Below are positions 40,548 to 49,955 of a stretch of 64,000 nucleotides of DNA, piece after piece (within the stretch, counting starts at the first letter, position 1; every line of letters begins with the position of its first letter). This DNA is from an uncultured Formosa sp. Its GTDB lineage: Bacteria > Bacteroidota > Bacteroidia > Flavobacteriales > Flavobacteriaceae. The notes under the pieces were generated by a model that made no database searches, was not told the origin of the DNA, and saw only the letters and a program-made list of their open reading frames with translations. The stretch is taken from assembly GCA_913052445.1 (NCBI GenBank), contig CAJXDP010000001.1:62001-126000 (forward strand), in the 5' to 3' direction. Both the position numbers and the translations under genes were made by a program.

Positions 40548-41573
40548 ATGAAAATCACTCTATTTATAAGTTTTTTTAGCCTTGCCTTTTTAGGCTGTAA
40601 AGACTCAGTTAAACCAATTGATGCTCCAATTTCATCTGTTCAAACACATTATATTGTTAAAGATTCACTTCTAAACATCAGAGCTTTAGAAATAAAAGAC
40701 CATAGGGTTATAGCTGTAAGCTCTATTGGCGATGTGTATACATTAGATATAAGAACCAAAGAGGTAAATATTAGTCGAGTATCCGAAGACACTATTAACT
40801 TTCGTGCGTCTGCCCTAGTAAACGATCACTATTTTGTTCTCAGCACTGGTAGCCCGGCATATTTATTTAAGAATCAAAAGTTAGTATACACAGAAACACA
40901 TTCAGATGTGTTTTATGATGCGCTTCATTTTTGGAATTCTTTGGAGGGGATCGCTATTGGAGATCCTATTGATGGCTGTATGAGTATACTTATAACAAGA
41001 GATGGCGGGGAAAGTTGGAACAAGGTTTCTTGTGATGGTTTGCCTTTATCAAATAAAGGTGAAGCTGCTTTTGCAGCCAGTGATACTAATATTGCGATTA
41101 TGGGCAACAAGACATGGGTTGCTTCTGGTGGTTTTTCAAGTCGGGTTTTAATTTCTCAAGACAAAGGAGTTAGTTGGGGTGTTGTGGATACTCCCATTAT
41201 TCAGGGTAAGGAAACCACAGGAATATTTTCTATTGACTTCTATGATTCATTAAATGGTTTTGCAATAGGAGGGGACTATACAAATCCAAAAGCTAACCAC
41301 TCAAATAAAATTCGTACAAGCGATGGAGGTATTTCTTGGGAAGTCGTTGCTCAAAACCAATCTCCAGGATACAGGAGTTGCGTGCAGTACATTCCCAATA
41401 GAAATGCAAAGGGACTGGTGGCTGTTGGAGTTGGGGGAATTGATGTGAGTAATAATGCAGGGGAAAGCTGGAAGCACCTCGCTGATGATGACTTCTATAC
41501 ATTACGATTCTTAAATGACAGCATAGCTTATGCGGCAGGGAAGGGTAAACTATCTAAAATTACTTTTAACTAG
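40548..41573 (+). CDS. YCF48/BNR-repeat lipoprotein
   Basis: Lipobox FLGCKDS; TRDGGESWNKV, SQDKGVSWGVV, TSDGGISWEVV, NNAGESWKHL. Confidence 0.8.
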   Translation: MKITLFISFFSLAFLGCKDSVKPIDAPISSVQTHYIVKDSLLNIRALEIKDHRVIAVSSIGDVYTLDIRTKEVNISRVSEDTINFRASALVNDHYFVLSTGSPAYLFKNQKLVYTETHSDVFYDALHFWNSLEGIAIGDPIDGCMSILITRDGGESWNKVSCDGLPLSNKGEAAFAASDTNIAIMGNKTWVASGGFSSRVLISQDKGVSWGVVDTPIIQGKETTGIFSIDFYDSLNGFAIGGDYTNPKANHSNKIRTSDGGISWEVVAQNQSPGYRSCVQYIPNRNAKGLVAVGVGGIDVSNNAGESWKHLADDDFYTLRFLNDSIAYAAGKGKLSKITFN

Positions 41574-41592
41574 TAATTTATAGGATTGATAA

Positions 41593-42054
41593 TCATTGGC
41601 GTTGTTGTTCTTTGGATCGACGTTTTAATTTATCCATCATACGACGATTAAACCCATCCTCGGCTATTTTTAATAATAGAATCTTCTTGATTGAAATGAC
41701 GCTTTCTAATTTATATCGAAACGATCGTTTTAGTTGTACCAACTCATCTTCAATCGCTGTCATTTCATTGAGTTTAGACAAAGCTTCTGCTTCTGAAATC
41801 GTATTAATTTCTTTGTTTAAATTATCTTTAAGACCTTTTAATTTTTTATGTCTTAGTTCCATATAGGCTCTATCAAAGGCATTATAAATAGGCCAAAACT
41901 TCTCAGCTTCAACAGAAGATAAATTTAATTTTTCTGTAATAAATTCAACTTTTAAGATCCTTATTTTATCTTTCATCTCTTTTCTTCCAGAAGACTGCGC
42001 CACTAAATTCATTGATGTAAAGAACAAACAGCTCAATAATATAAATTTTTTCAT
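41593..42054 (-). CDS. Exported Spy/CpxP-like 'sensor of ECF sigma' type protein
   Basis: Signal peptide MKKFILLSCLFFTSMNLVAQ; helical, charged; follows the sigma/anti-sigma pair. Start moved from 42072. Confidence 0.7.
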   Translation of the reverse strand: MKKFILLSCLFFTSMNLVAQSSGRKEMKDKIRILKVEFITEKLNLSSVEAEKFWPIYNAFDRAYMELRHKKLKGLKDNLNKEINTISEAEALSKLNEMTAIEDELVQLKRSFRYKLESVISIKKILLLKIAEDGFNRRMMDKLKRRSKEQQRQ

Positions 42055-42064
42055 CGTTTTATTT

Positions 42065-42532
42065 TTAATCAATTAGTAAGGTCTCTACAGACGTGTTTTG
42101 TAATATGTAATTTTCTATTTCATAATATGAGACTTCTGTCGTCGACAGCTCATTCAGGTCTTCGAGTGTTAAAATATTTGACAAAGCTTCAATTTGATCT
42201 CCCTCATTTATAAGGTAGTTTTCTAAGATTTCAATGCTAATTTCCTGAGTGTTTTCACTCGGCCACGAAAACATAAACATTAAAACCATTGCGGCAGCTA
42301 TCCCAGATAAATAAAATGAATATTTTTTATTTAGTTTTCTTAAGTTAGTGACTTTGGATGTTTTTGGAATAGATACGTTAAATTCATTTAAGTAACCATC
42401 CGGGCTTTTAAAGCCTGTTTTATTAACCTTGGTTTTCAATTCTAGCTCGTTAAAAAACCCCGCGTCAAACATTTCAAAATAATCTTTAGGTACTTTGAAT
42501 GGTGAATTTTTATAGATACTTTCAAGGCTCAT
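42065..42532 (-). CDS. Single-TM candidate anti-sigma protein
   Basis: Cytoplasmic N-terminus with duplicated FKxPxxY motif, one TM (YLSGIAAAMVLMFMF); between sigma and Spy-like gene. Confidence 0.65.
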   Translation of the reverse strand: MSLESIYKNSPFKVPKDYFEMFDAGFFNELELKTKVNKTGFKSPDGYLNEFNVSIPKTSKVTNLRKLNKKYSFYLSGIAAAMVLMFMFSWPSENTQEISIEILENYLINEGDQIEALSNILTLEDLNELSTTEVSYYEIENYILQNTSVETLLID

Positions 42533-42562
42533 AATTTTTTGACTTAATTTTTATAATTTAGT

Positions 42563-43105
42563 TTAATTAGCAATTAAATAGTTTTTTATTTTTTTTACTG
42601 CAATGTGATAGGAGGCTTTTAAGGCCCCTTCGCTAGTTTCTAGTATTGCAGACATGTCTTTGTACTTGATATCATCAAAATAACGCATATTAAAAACAAG
42701 CTGCTGTATCCTTGGTAACTGCGCAATTGCTTTCTGTAGTTTAAGTTGAATTTCATCACCATCAAAATAGACATCAGCTACCAAATTTTGTAACGCGTTT
42801 TCTTTTAGGGTTTCATTAGAAACTTGATTTCGTTTCGCTTTAGAGTTTAAAAAAGTAATTGACTCGTTTGTGGCAATTCGATACATCCAAGTGTAAAGTT
42901 TACTATCTCCTTTAAATTTATCTATATTTCTAATTATTTTTATAAGAGTATTTTGCAGAACATCATCTGTATCGTCATGAGAAATCACAATTTTCCGTAT
43001 GTGCCAGTAGAGCCTTTCTTTGTAACGCTTTACAAGAATCTTAAAGGCTAACTCTTTTGAGTTATTTGATTGGAGTTGAGTTAAAAGCTTGGCATCGTCT
43101 TTCAA
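42563..43105 (-). CDS. ECF-type RNA polymerase sigma factor
   Basis: DDTDDVLQNTLIKIIRNIDKFKGDSKLYTWMYRIATNESI; KYKDMSAILETSEGALKASYHIAVKKIK. Confidence 0.92.
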   Translation of the reverse strand: MKDDAKLLTQLQSNNSKELAFKILVKRYKERLYWHIRKIVISHDDTDDVLQNTLIKIIRNIDKFKGDSKLYTWMYRIATNESITFLNSKAKRNQVSNETLKENALQNLVADVYFDGDEIQLKLQKAIAQLPRIQQLVFNMRYFDDIKYKDMSAILETSEGALKASYHIAVKKIKNYLIAN

Positions 43106-43161
43106 TTACTTACTTTTTAATTAAGACTATCAAAAGTTACTTAAGTTTAAAGCACTCTATT

Positions 43162-44985
43162 TTATTGAAAGGACTGCATGGTAACAAGGTTACTGTAAAC
43201 TCCTTTTTTATCTAATAGTTCTTGGTGTTTTCCTTGTTCTACGATTTCACCCTTTTGCATTACAATAATCTGATCTGCATTTTGTATGGTAGAAAGCCTA
43301 TGGGCTATGACAATTGATGTTCTGTTTTTCATCATATTTTCTAAAGCATCTTGAACTAAGCGTTCGCTTTCTGTATCGAGTGCTGAGGTTGCTTCATCTA
43401 ATATCATGATAGGCGGGTTTTTTAGGACTGCTCTGGCAATGCTTAAACGTTGTTTCTGTCCACCAGATAATTTATTTCCTGAATCTCCAATATTAGTATT
43501 AATCCCGTTTGGCAAGTCTTTGACAAACTCCCATGCATTTGCGATTTCTAAGGCTTTAATAACTTCAGTCGTACTTGCATCTTCCTTTCCTAAGAGAATG
43601 TTATTTTTAATTGAATCATTAAACAAAATAGAATCTTGTGTTACCAATCCAATTAAATTTCTTAATGAATGCTTTGTAAGTGTTTTGATATTTGTTCCGT
43701 CAATTTCAATCTGTCCGTCATTTACATCATAAAATCGAGTCACCAAACTAGCGATGGTCGATTTCCCACTTCCAGATTGACCAACGAGTGCGACTGTTTT
43801 TCCTTTAGGGATAGAAATAGAGAAGTTTTTAAGTACATATTCATCTTCATATTTAAAGTGAATTCCTTTTAATTCAATAACATTATCAAATCTCGTTTTC
43901 TTTGTCGCATTTGGAAGGTCTTTTAAAGTAGAATCTTTATGAAGTATTTCCATGACGCGTTCTGCAGCCGCATTCCCACGTTTTACGCCATAACTAGCCT
44001 TGCTGATGGCCTTTGCTGGTGTTAGAATTTGATAGGCCAGTCCCATATAAACTAGAAATAAACTGGGGTCTAGTGTTTTTTCATTTAATACCATTTGTCC
44101 ACCATACCACAATAATGCAGCAATAACAGAGATACCTAAAAACTCACTTGTAGGACCTGCTAGATTTTGCTTGTTTAATAACTTATTAGAATAGTTATAA
44201 AACCGTTTAGTTGAGTCTTCAAATTTGGTGCTAAATTTTTTTTCACCATTAAACCCTTTAATCACTTTTAGACCAGACAGTGTTTCATCTACAATTGATA
44301 AAAAATAACCTTGTTCTTTTTGAACTTTATTTGATTTACGTTTCAAGGATTTTCCAATTAAAGAAATCACAAATCCAGAAATAGGAATAAAAATTAAAAC
44401 AAATAAGGACAATTTGACACTAATTATAAACATTGATACAATGGTAAATATAATCGTTAGGGGTTCTCTAACAATCAATTCTAAAATAGATAAAAAAGAA
44501 TGTTGAATTTCTAAAACGTCTGTTGAGATTCTAGACATGGTATCCCCTTTTCGCTTTTCAGAATAAAACGCCAATGGAAGGCTGGTTATTTTGTTGTACA
44601 AGTTATTTCTTAAGTCTTTTAGCAACCCATTTCTCAAGAAAGTTATGAAAAACATAGCTAGATAATTGAAAACGTTTTTTAGTAAAAAAGAGCCGATTAC
44701 GAAACCGACCATAAAAATGAGTACATCGTCGCTACCTTCTGATTTTTTTAGTGTTATAAAATAATTTAAGTAACTTTCACCATAAGAAGTGATTTCTCCC
44801 ATTCCTTTCCATCCAGGTTTTATATAGACAGGCTTAGAGTCTCCAAAAAGAACTTTGAGCATAGGAAATAATGATAACATAGAAAGCGTAGCAAAAAATG
44901 CATAAAAAATATTACTGATAATATTTAGTATAGCATATGTTTTATAAGGAATCGCATAGCGAAAAATTTGTTTTAAATAATTCAT
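43162..44985 (-). CDS. ABC transporter, fused TMD-NBD, MsbA-like exporter
   Basis: Walker A GQSGSGKS, signature LSGGQKQR, Walker B ILDEATSALD. Confidence 0.93.
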   Translation of the reverse strand: MNYLKQIFRYAIPYKTYAILNIISNIFYAFFATLSMLSLFPMLKVLFGDSKPVYIKPGWKGMGEITSYGESYLNYFITLKKSEGSDDVLIFMVGFVIGSFLLKNVFNYLAMFFITFLRNGLLKDLRNNLYNKITSLPLAFYSEKRKGDTMSRISTDVLEIQHSFLSILELIVREPLTIIFTIVSMFIISVKLSLFVLIFIPISGFVISLIGKSLKRKSNKVQKEQGYFLSIVDETLSGLKVIKGFNGEKKFSTKFEDSTKRFYNYSNKLLNKQNLAGPTSEFLGISVIAALLWYGGQMVLNEKTLDPSLFLVYMGLAYQILTPAKAISKASYGVKRGNAAAERVMEILHKDSTLKDLPNATKKTRFDNVIELKGIHFKYEDEYVLKNFSISIPKGKTVALVGQSGSGKSTIASLVTRFYDVNDGQIEIDGTNIKTLTKHSLRNLIGLVTQDSILFNDSIKNNILLGKEDASTTEVIKALEIANAWEFVKDLPNGINTNIGDSGNKLSGGQKQRLSIARAVLKNPPIMILDEATSALDTESERLVQDALENMMKNRTSIVIAHRLSTIQNADQIIVMQKGEIVEQGKHQELLDKKGVYSNLVTMQSFQ

Positions 44986-46718
44986 TAACTCAAATTCATT
45001 TCTGTAATTATGGCGTCTATTTTAGTGTTTAGCAGTTTTTCAGTCGCTGAAAATTCATCTGCACTGTTAAGTGGGGAGTTTACGCTAATATAGAACTTTA
45101 TTTTGGGTTCTGTTCCGCTCGGACGTAATGCCACTCTGCTACCATCTTCAGTAGTGTAAATTAATACATCTGATTTTGGGATTGAAATATCTTCTTGAGT
45201 TCCCAATGTTAGATTCTTGCATACAGATAGTTTGTAGTCATGTACAGTTACCACCTTAGATCCTTGAATAGATATCACAGGGTTGTTTCTAGCAGCTTCC
45301 ATAATGTTAGTAATTTCCTTTCTTCCTTCAATCCCTTTTTTTATTAATGAAATCAAACGTTCATTGTAAAAGTTATGCTCTACATAAGTATTTATTAGTT
45401 CTTTGAAAAACGAACTATTATTAGCTCTTGTGTATGCCGCAATTTCACATGCCAATAATGTCGCTGTCACGGCATCCTTATCACGCACAAAATCACCAAC
45501 CATAAAACCATAGCTTTCTTCGCCACCTCCGATAAAATCTAGGTTGGGGAAGTCTTTAATCATTTTTGCAATCCATTTAAAGCCTGTTAATCCAATTTTA
45601 CATTCAACTCCATACGATTCTGTAAGTTTAGATATCATGGGAGTAGATACAATGGTCGATCCTATAAATTGATTTCCGTTAATATTGCCTTCTTGCTTCC
45701 ATAGTTCCAAAAGGAATTTGGTCATCATTATCATGGTTTGATTTCCATTAAGTAATACCATTTTATTTTCAAAATTACGAACAGCAATTCCCAATCGATC
45801 GCAATCAGGATCGGTTCCAATAACGATGTCCGCTTGAACGTCATCTGCCAAATCTAAAGCCATTTTTAATGCCTCTGGTTCTTCTGGGTTTGGAGATTTC
45901 ACTGTCGGAAAATCTCCATCAGGTTTTGATTGTGCTTCTACCAAATTAACATTTGTATACCCTGCACGCTTGAGCGTTTCTGGAACTGCCGTGATTGAAG
46001 TCCCGTGTAGAGCTGTAAATACAACGGAGAGATCTGCCCTGTTTTTGGGCGTATTTACTTCCAAGCTACCACTTTTTACAGAAGCATCAATAAACACATC
46101 ATCAACGTCTTTGCCAATTGAGTGAATTAGATTCATATTTGCAGAAAAATTAATATCGCTGTATTCTAATGCGTTAATTACATCAATAATCTCCATGTCA
46201 AAGGGAGGTACAAGCTGTCCTCCATCTTCCCAGTAGACTTTGTAGCCGTTGTACTCTGGAGGATTGTGAGAGGCTGTTAAAACAATCCCACATTGACACC
46301 CTAAATGCTTTAAGGCAAATGATAATTCTGGAGTTGATCTTAAGTCTTCAAATAAAAAGACTTCTATATTGTTTGCGGAAAACACATCTGCTACAATTTG
46401 TGCAAATTCTTTACTGTTATGTCTGCAATCGAATGCAATAACTGTTTTTATTGATTGATTGGGATATATTTTATGTAAGTAGTCGCTAAGACCTTGTGTG
46501 TTTTTACCTAGGGTGTATTTATTTATTCTGTTGGTTCCAACACCCATAAGTCCTCGCATCCCACCAGTTCCAAATTCTAAGTTTTTATAAAAACTGTCCT
46601 GGAGTTCTTCTGGGTTATTAGATTGTAATTCTAGAATTCTAGTTTTAGTTTCTTCATCAAAAAATGAAGATAACCAGCTGTTTATCGTGTTTTGAACTTC
46701 GTATTCCGTTCTGAGCAT
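44985..46718 (-). CDS. Phospho-sugar mutase (phosphoglucomutase/phosphomannomutase family)
   Basis: TASHNPPEYNGYKVYWEDGGQ, GTDPDCDRLGIAV, GGGEESYGFM, RPSGTEPKIKFY. Confidence 0.93.
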   Translation of the reverse strand: MLRTEYEVQNTINSWLSSFFDEETKTRILELQSNNPEELQDSFYKNLEFGTGGMRGLMGVGTNRINKYTLGKNTQGLSDYLHKIYPNQSIKTVIAFDCRHNSKEFAQIVADVFSANNIEVFLFEDLRSTPELSFALKHLGCQCGIVLTASHNPPEYNGYKVYWEDGGQLVPPFDMEIIDVINALEYSDINFSANMNLIHSIGKDVDDVFIDASVKSGSLEVNTPKNRADLSVVFTALHGTSITAVPETLKRAGYTNVNLVEAQSKPDGDFPTVKSPNPEEPEALKMALDLADDVQADIVIGTDPDCDRLGIAVRNFENKMVLLNGNQTMIMMTKFLLELWKQEGNINGNQFIGSTIVSTPMISKLTESYGVECKIGLTGFKWIAKMIKDFPNLDFIGGGEESYGFMVGDFVRDKDAVTATLLACEIAAYTRANNSSFFKELINTYVEHNFYNERLISLIKKGIEGRKEITNIMEAARNNPVISIQGSKVVTVHDYKLSVCKNLTLGTQEDISIPKSDVLIYTTEDGSRVALRPSGTEPKIKFYISVNSPLNSADEFSATEKLLNTKIDAIITEMNLS

Positions 46719-46790
46719 ATAATTAATTTAATAAGTTATAAATGTAAAATATTTATGTACAATGAAGTTAAACCTTAAGATAAAACATAG

Positions 46791-47735
46791 TTAATTCGTC
46801 TGTTTTGTAATATGATAACGTTCTTTGTTTTTTTGGTTTTGAAGAACGATTTCACCCAAAAATCCAGCTACAAAGAATTGAGATCCTATCACCATGGTAG
46901 TTAAGGCTATAAAAAACTCTGTTCTTTCTGCAATAAGTCGGCTAGTAGGGTTTATGAATAACTTGTCAATTCCAAGGTATACAGCGAACCCAAGTCCAAT
47001 AATAAACATAATGACTCCTAGAAACCCAAAAAAGTGCATAGGACGTCGCCCAAACTTAGAGATAAACCATATTGTTATTAAATCTAAGAATCCATTTATA
47101 AATCTTTCCATACCAAATTTTGTTTTTCCATATTTTCTAGCTTGATGTATGACTACCTTTTCAGTAATATTTGTAAAGCCTGCATTCACTGCCAACACAG
47201 GAATGTATCTATGCATCTCTCCATAAACCTCAATAGTTTTTATCACTTCACTTTTGTAGGCTTTTAAGCCACAGTTAAAGTCATTAAGGGATAATCCAGA
47301 TATTTTTCTTGCTGCCCAATTAAATAGTTTTGAAGGTAAATTCTTGCCAAAATAGGAATCATATCTTTTTTTCTTCCAACCTGAAACGATGTCATAGCCT
47401 TGATCATTGATCATTTTGTAGATTTCGGGAATTTCATTAGGGCTATCTTGTAAGTCGGCATCCATTGTAATGATAACATCACCTTTTGTTTTTTCAAATC
47501 CCGCGTGTAGTGCTTGAGATTTTCCAAAGTTTTTAGAGAATTTAAATCCCCTTACAACACTGTTTTTAGCGCAAATTTTTCGAATGACTTCCCAGGAGTT
47601 ATCTGTACTACCGTCGTCAATAAAGAGAATCTCATAAGACAACTCGTTGGATTGCATCACAGACACAATCCAATCATGAAGTTCTTCTATAGAGTCTTGT
47701 TCGTTAAGTAGCGGTATAACTACTGAAATATCCAT
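46791..47735 (-). CDS. GT2-family glycosyltransferase (DPM1/ArnC-like) with two C-terminal TMs
   Basis: DISVVIPLLNEQDSIEEL, DDGSTDNSW, TMDADLQDSPNEIP. Confidence 0.93.
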   Translation of the reverse strand: MDISVVIPLLNEQDSIEELHDWIVSVMQSNELSYEILFIDDGSTDNSWEVIRKICAKNSVVRGFKFSKNFGKSQALHAGFEKTKGDVIITMDADLQDSPNEIPEIYKMINDQGYDIVSGWKKKRYDSYFGKNLPSKLFNWAARKISGLSLNDFNCGLKAYKSEVIKTIEVYGEMHRYIPVLAVNAGFTNITEKVVIHQARKYGKTKFGMERFINGFLDLITIWFISKFGRRPMHFFGFLGVIMFIIGLGFAVYLGIDKLFINPTSRLIAERTEFFIALTTMVIGSQFFVAGFLGEIVLQNQKNKERYHITKQTN

Positions 47736-47768
47736 TTATTTTGTTATTGAGTTTCAAAAGTAAATAAA

Positions 47769-48299
47769 TTAAGCGTCTTTCGGGTCTGTTTTTTTAATGA
47801 TTAATCCTACAATAAGACCAATAACAGCATAAAAAACAAGTCTAAAAACAAAAGCTTGAGTTTGAGCTCCCAATGAAAAGTTATCTTTTTTGCTGGCTTC
47901 CTCAATGGCTGCTATAATGGCTTCTTGAGGTAATCCAATGCGCTCCATTGTTTCTTTTGTCAGTATTAAAACTTGCTCATTAAGATAGATAGCGGCTTCA
48001 GGGTCTATATAATTAAATATAACAATCCCAACAATTGAAGATATTAGTGTTCCTACAGCTATGGTAATAAAATAAGAGGAAAACGCCTGCTTAAAGCTTA
48101 TAAACCCACCTAGTAATTTCCTAGATTTTATAGCAGAAATAGCTCCAAATGCAACCACTACAATAAATAAGACAATTCCTAGCCATGGGGCAGTGAATAA
48201 ATTAATATCAATTCCATATACGACGACAGTAATTAATGACGTAAATGCTCCTAGGTAAAGGCCATAGTTGATGGTATCTGATTTTGTTGTTTGTTCCAT
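47769..48299 (-). CDS. DUF4199 family membrane protein
   Basis: TM pattern with SRKLLGGFISFKQAFSSYF and C-terminal YAVIGLIVGLIIKK. Confidence 0.78.
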   Translation of the reverse strand: MEQTTKSDTINYGLYLGAFTSLITVVVYGIDINLFTAPWLGIVLFIVVVAFGAISAIKSRKLLGGFISFKQAFSSYFITIAVGTLISSIVGIVIFNYIDPEAAIYLNEQVLILTKETMERIGLPQEAIIAAIEEASKKDNFSLGAQTQAFVFRLVFYAVIGLIVGLIIKKTDPKDA

Positions 48300-48391
48300 G
48301 ATTTCAATGATTTATTTTTATTTATAAGTATTAGTCATATATTACAAATATAAGTTACATTAAAAAGATAAAAAATAATATTGATAAACTC

Positions 48392-48421
48392 TTGTAGATT
48401 TGCAAAAAATATATAAATTTG
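48392..48421 (+). promoter_or_regulatory. Bacteroidota-type promoter for rpmE2
   Basis: TTG (48392-48394) - N19 - TAAATTTG (48414-48421), matching TTG-N19-TANNTTTG. Confidence 0.7.
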
Positions 48422-48452
48422 CAAATCGAAAATCGCAATAAATAGTCAAGTG

Positions 48453-48707
48453 ATGAAAAAAAACATACACCCAGATAATTACAGAGTTGTAGCATTTAAA
48501 GACATGTCAAATGAAGACGTGTTCTTAACAAAGTCTACTGCAGACACAACTGAAACACTAGAAATTGATGGTGTTGAGTATCCACTAATAAAAATGGAAA
48601 TTTCTAGAACATCTCACCCTTACTACACTGGTAAATCTAAATTAGTAGACACCGCTGGACGTATTGATAAGTTTAAAACTAAGTACGCCAAGTTTAAGAA
48701 AGAATAA
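48453..48707 (+). CDS. rpmE2: 50S ribosomal protein L31 type B
   Basis: MKKNIHPDNYRVVAFKDMSN...SRTSHPYYTGKSKLVDTAGRIDKFKTKYAKF; no zinc-binding Cys (track start 48450). Confidence 0.96.
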   Translation: MKKNIHPDNYRVVAFKDMSNEDVFLTKSTADTTETLEIDGVEYPLIKMEISRTSHPYYTGKSKLVDTAGRIDKFKTKYAKFKKE

Positions 48708-48727
48708 CATTTCCTTCAAATTATATA

Positions 48728-48766
48728 AGAAAAGCCTTTCATCTATTGAAAGGCTTTTCTTATTTT
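48728..48766 (+). terminator. Rho-independent terminator of rpmE2
   Basis: AAGAAAAGCCTTTCA-TCTAT-TGAAAGGCTTTTCTT stem followed by ATTTTT. Confidence 0.88.
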
Positions 48767-48782
48767 TACATAAAGCTTTGAT

Positions 48783-49955
48783 ATGAATTATATACTTTTT
48801 GACGGACCAAATAGAGAGGCACTACTGCCTTTTACCTACACACGTCCCGTAGCAGATATTCGTATAGGAATTTTAACTATTCGAGAAAAATGGGAATTAT
48901 TTTTAGGAGTCACAACCACAACAATTACTGAAGATTATCTTACAGATAAGTACCCGATGGTTGAAATGGAAGATAACGTAATGATTAATGCCTCCTGTTT
49001 GCCTTCTTATGCTTTGGTGAAGCAGATTAAAAATTTATCTAAAAATCAAGTTATATATGATGGAGATGTGATTGTTGCTTTTTTTAGTCTAGAAAACCAA
49101 GAAGTTAATTTTGATCACTTTGAAACTTTTAAGTGCTTAGATTCCGTTATAAAGGTTGAATCAACCTGGGATATTTTTTCCAAAAATGGAGCTGCAATTG
49201 CTGCTGATTTTGAATTGGTTACAGCTGGGAGAACTTCTGCACCAATTCCAGAAAGAACTGAAGCATTTAATGACAAACAGATTTTTATTGAAGAAGGTGC
49301 TTGTTTGCCACTTTGTGTACTCAATGCCAACAATGGTCCAATTTATATAGGCAAAGACTCTGAGATCATGGAAGGTAGTTTAGTTAGAGGCCCATTTGCA
49401 CTTTGCGAAGGTTCTGTCCTTAAAATGGGTGCTAAAATTTATGGGCCTACGACCATTGGACCTTATTGTAAAGTAAGCGGAGAAGTTAATAACTCTGTAT
49501 TTTTTGGAAATTCTAATAAGGGCCACGATGGTTATTTAGGTAACTCTGTTGTAGGTGAGTGGTGTAATTTAGGTGCGGATACTAATAATTCAAACCTTAA
49601 AAATAATTATGCAGAAGTTCGTTTGTGGAGTTATGAGACTGAAAACTTTGCTAAGACTGGTTTACAGTTTTGCGGTCTTATGATGGGAGATCATAGTAAG
49701 TGTGGGATCAATACGATGTTTAATACCGGAACCGTAATAGGAGTTAGTGCAAATATATTTGGCAGTGGGTTTCCTCGTAATTTTATTCCAAGTTTTAGTT
49801 GGGGTGGAGCGAGTGGCTTTTCTACTTATTTAACATCAAAGGCCTTTGATGTTGTAAGGATGGTGATGAGTCGTCGCGGTTTGGATTTTTCTGATCAAGA
49901 TAGAGCCATTTTAGAACAGGTGTTTGAGCAAACATCTGCATATCGAAAGGATTAG
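48783..49955 (+). CDS. GlmU-like sugar nucleotidyltransferase/left-handed beta-helix protein
   Basis: MNYILFDGPNREALLPFTYTRPVADIRIGI; hexapeptide repeats (IGKDSEIMEGSLVRGPFALCEGSVLKMGAKIYGPTTIGP). Confidence 0.88.
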   Translation: MNYILFDGPNREALLPFTYTRPVADIRIGILTIREKWELFLGVTTTTITEDYLTDKYPMVEMEDNVMINASCLPSYALVKQIKNLSKNQVIYDGDVIVAFFSLENQEVNFDHFETFKCLDSVIKVESTWDIFSKNGAAIAADFELVTAGRTSAPIPERTEAFNDKQIFIEEGACLPLCVLNANNGPIYIGKDSEIMEGSLVRGPFALCEGSVLKMGAKIYGPTTIGPYCKVSGEVNNSVFFGNSNKGHDGYLGNSVVGEWCNLGADTNNSNLKNNYAEVRLWSYETENFAKTGLQFCGLMMGDHSKCGINTMFNTGTVIGVSANIFGSGFPRNFIPSFSWGGASGFSTYLTSKAFDVVRMVMSRRGLDFSDQDRAILEQVFEQTSAYRKD

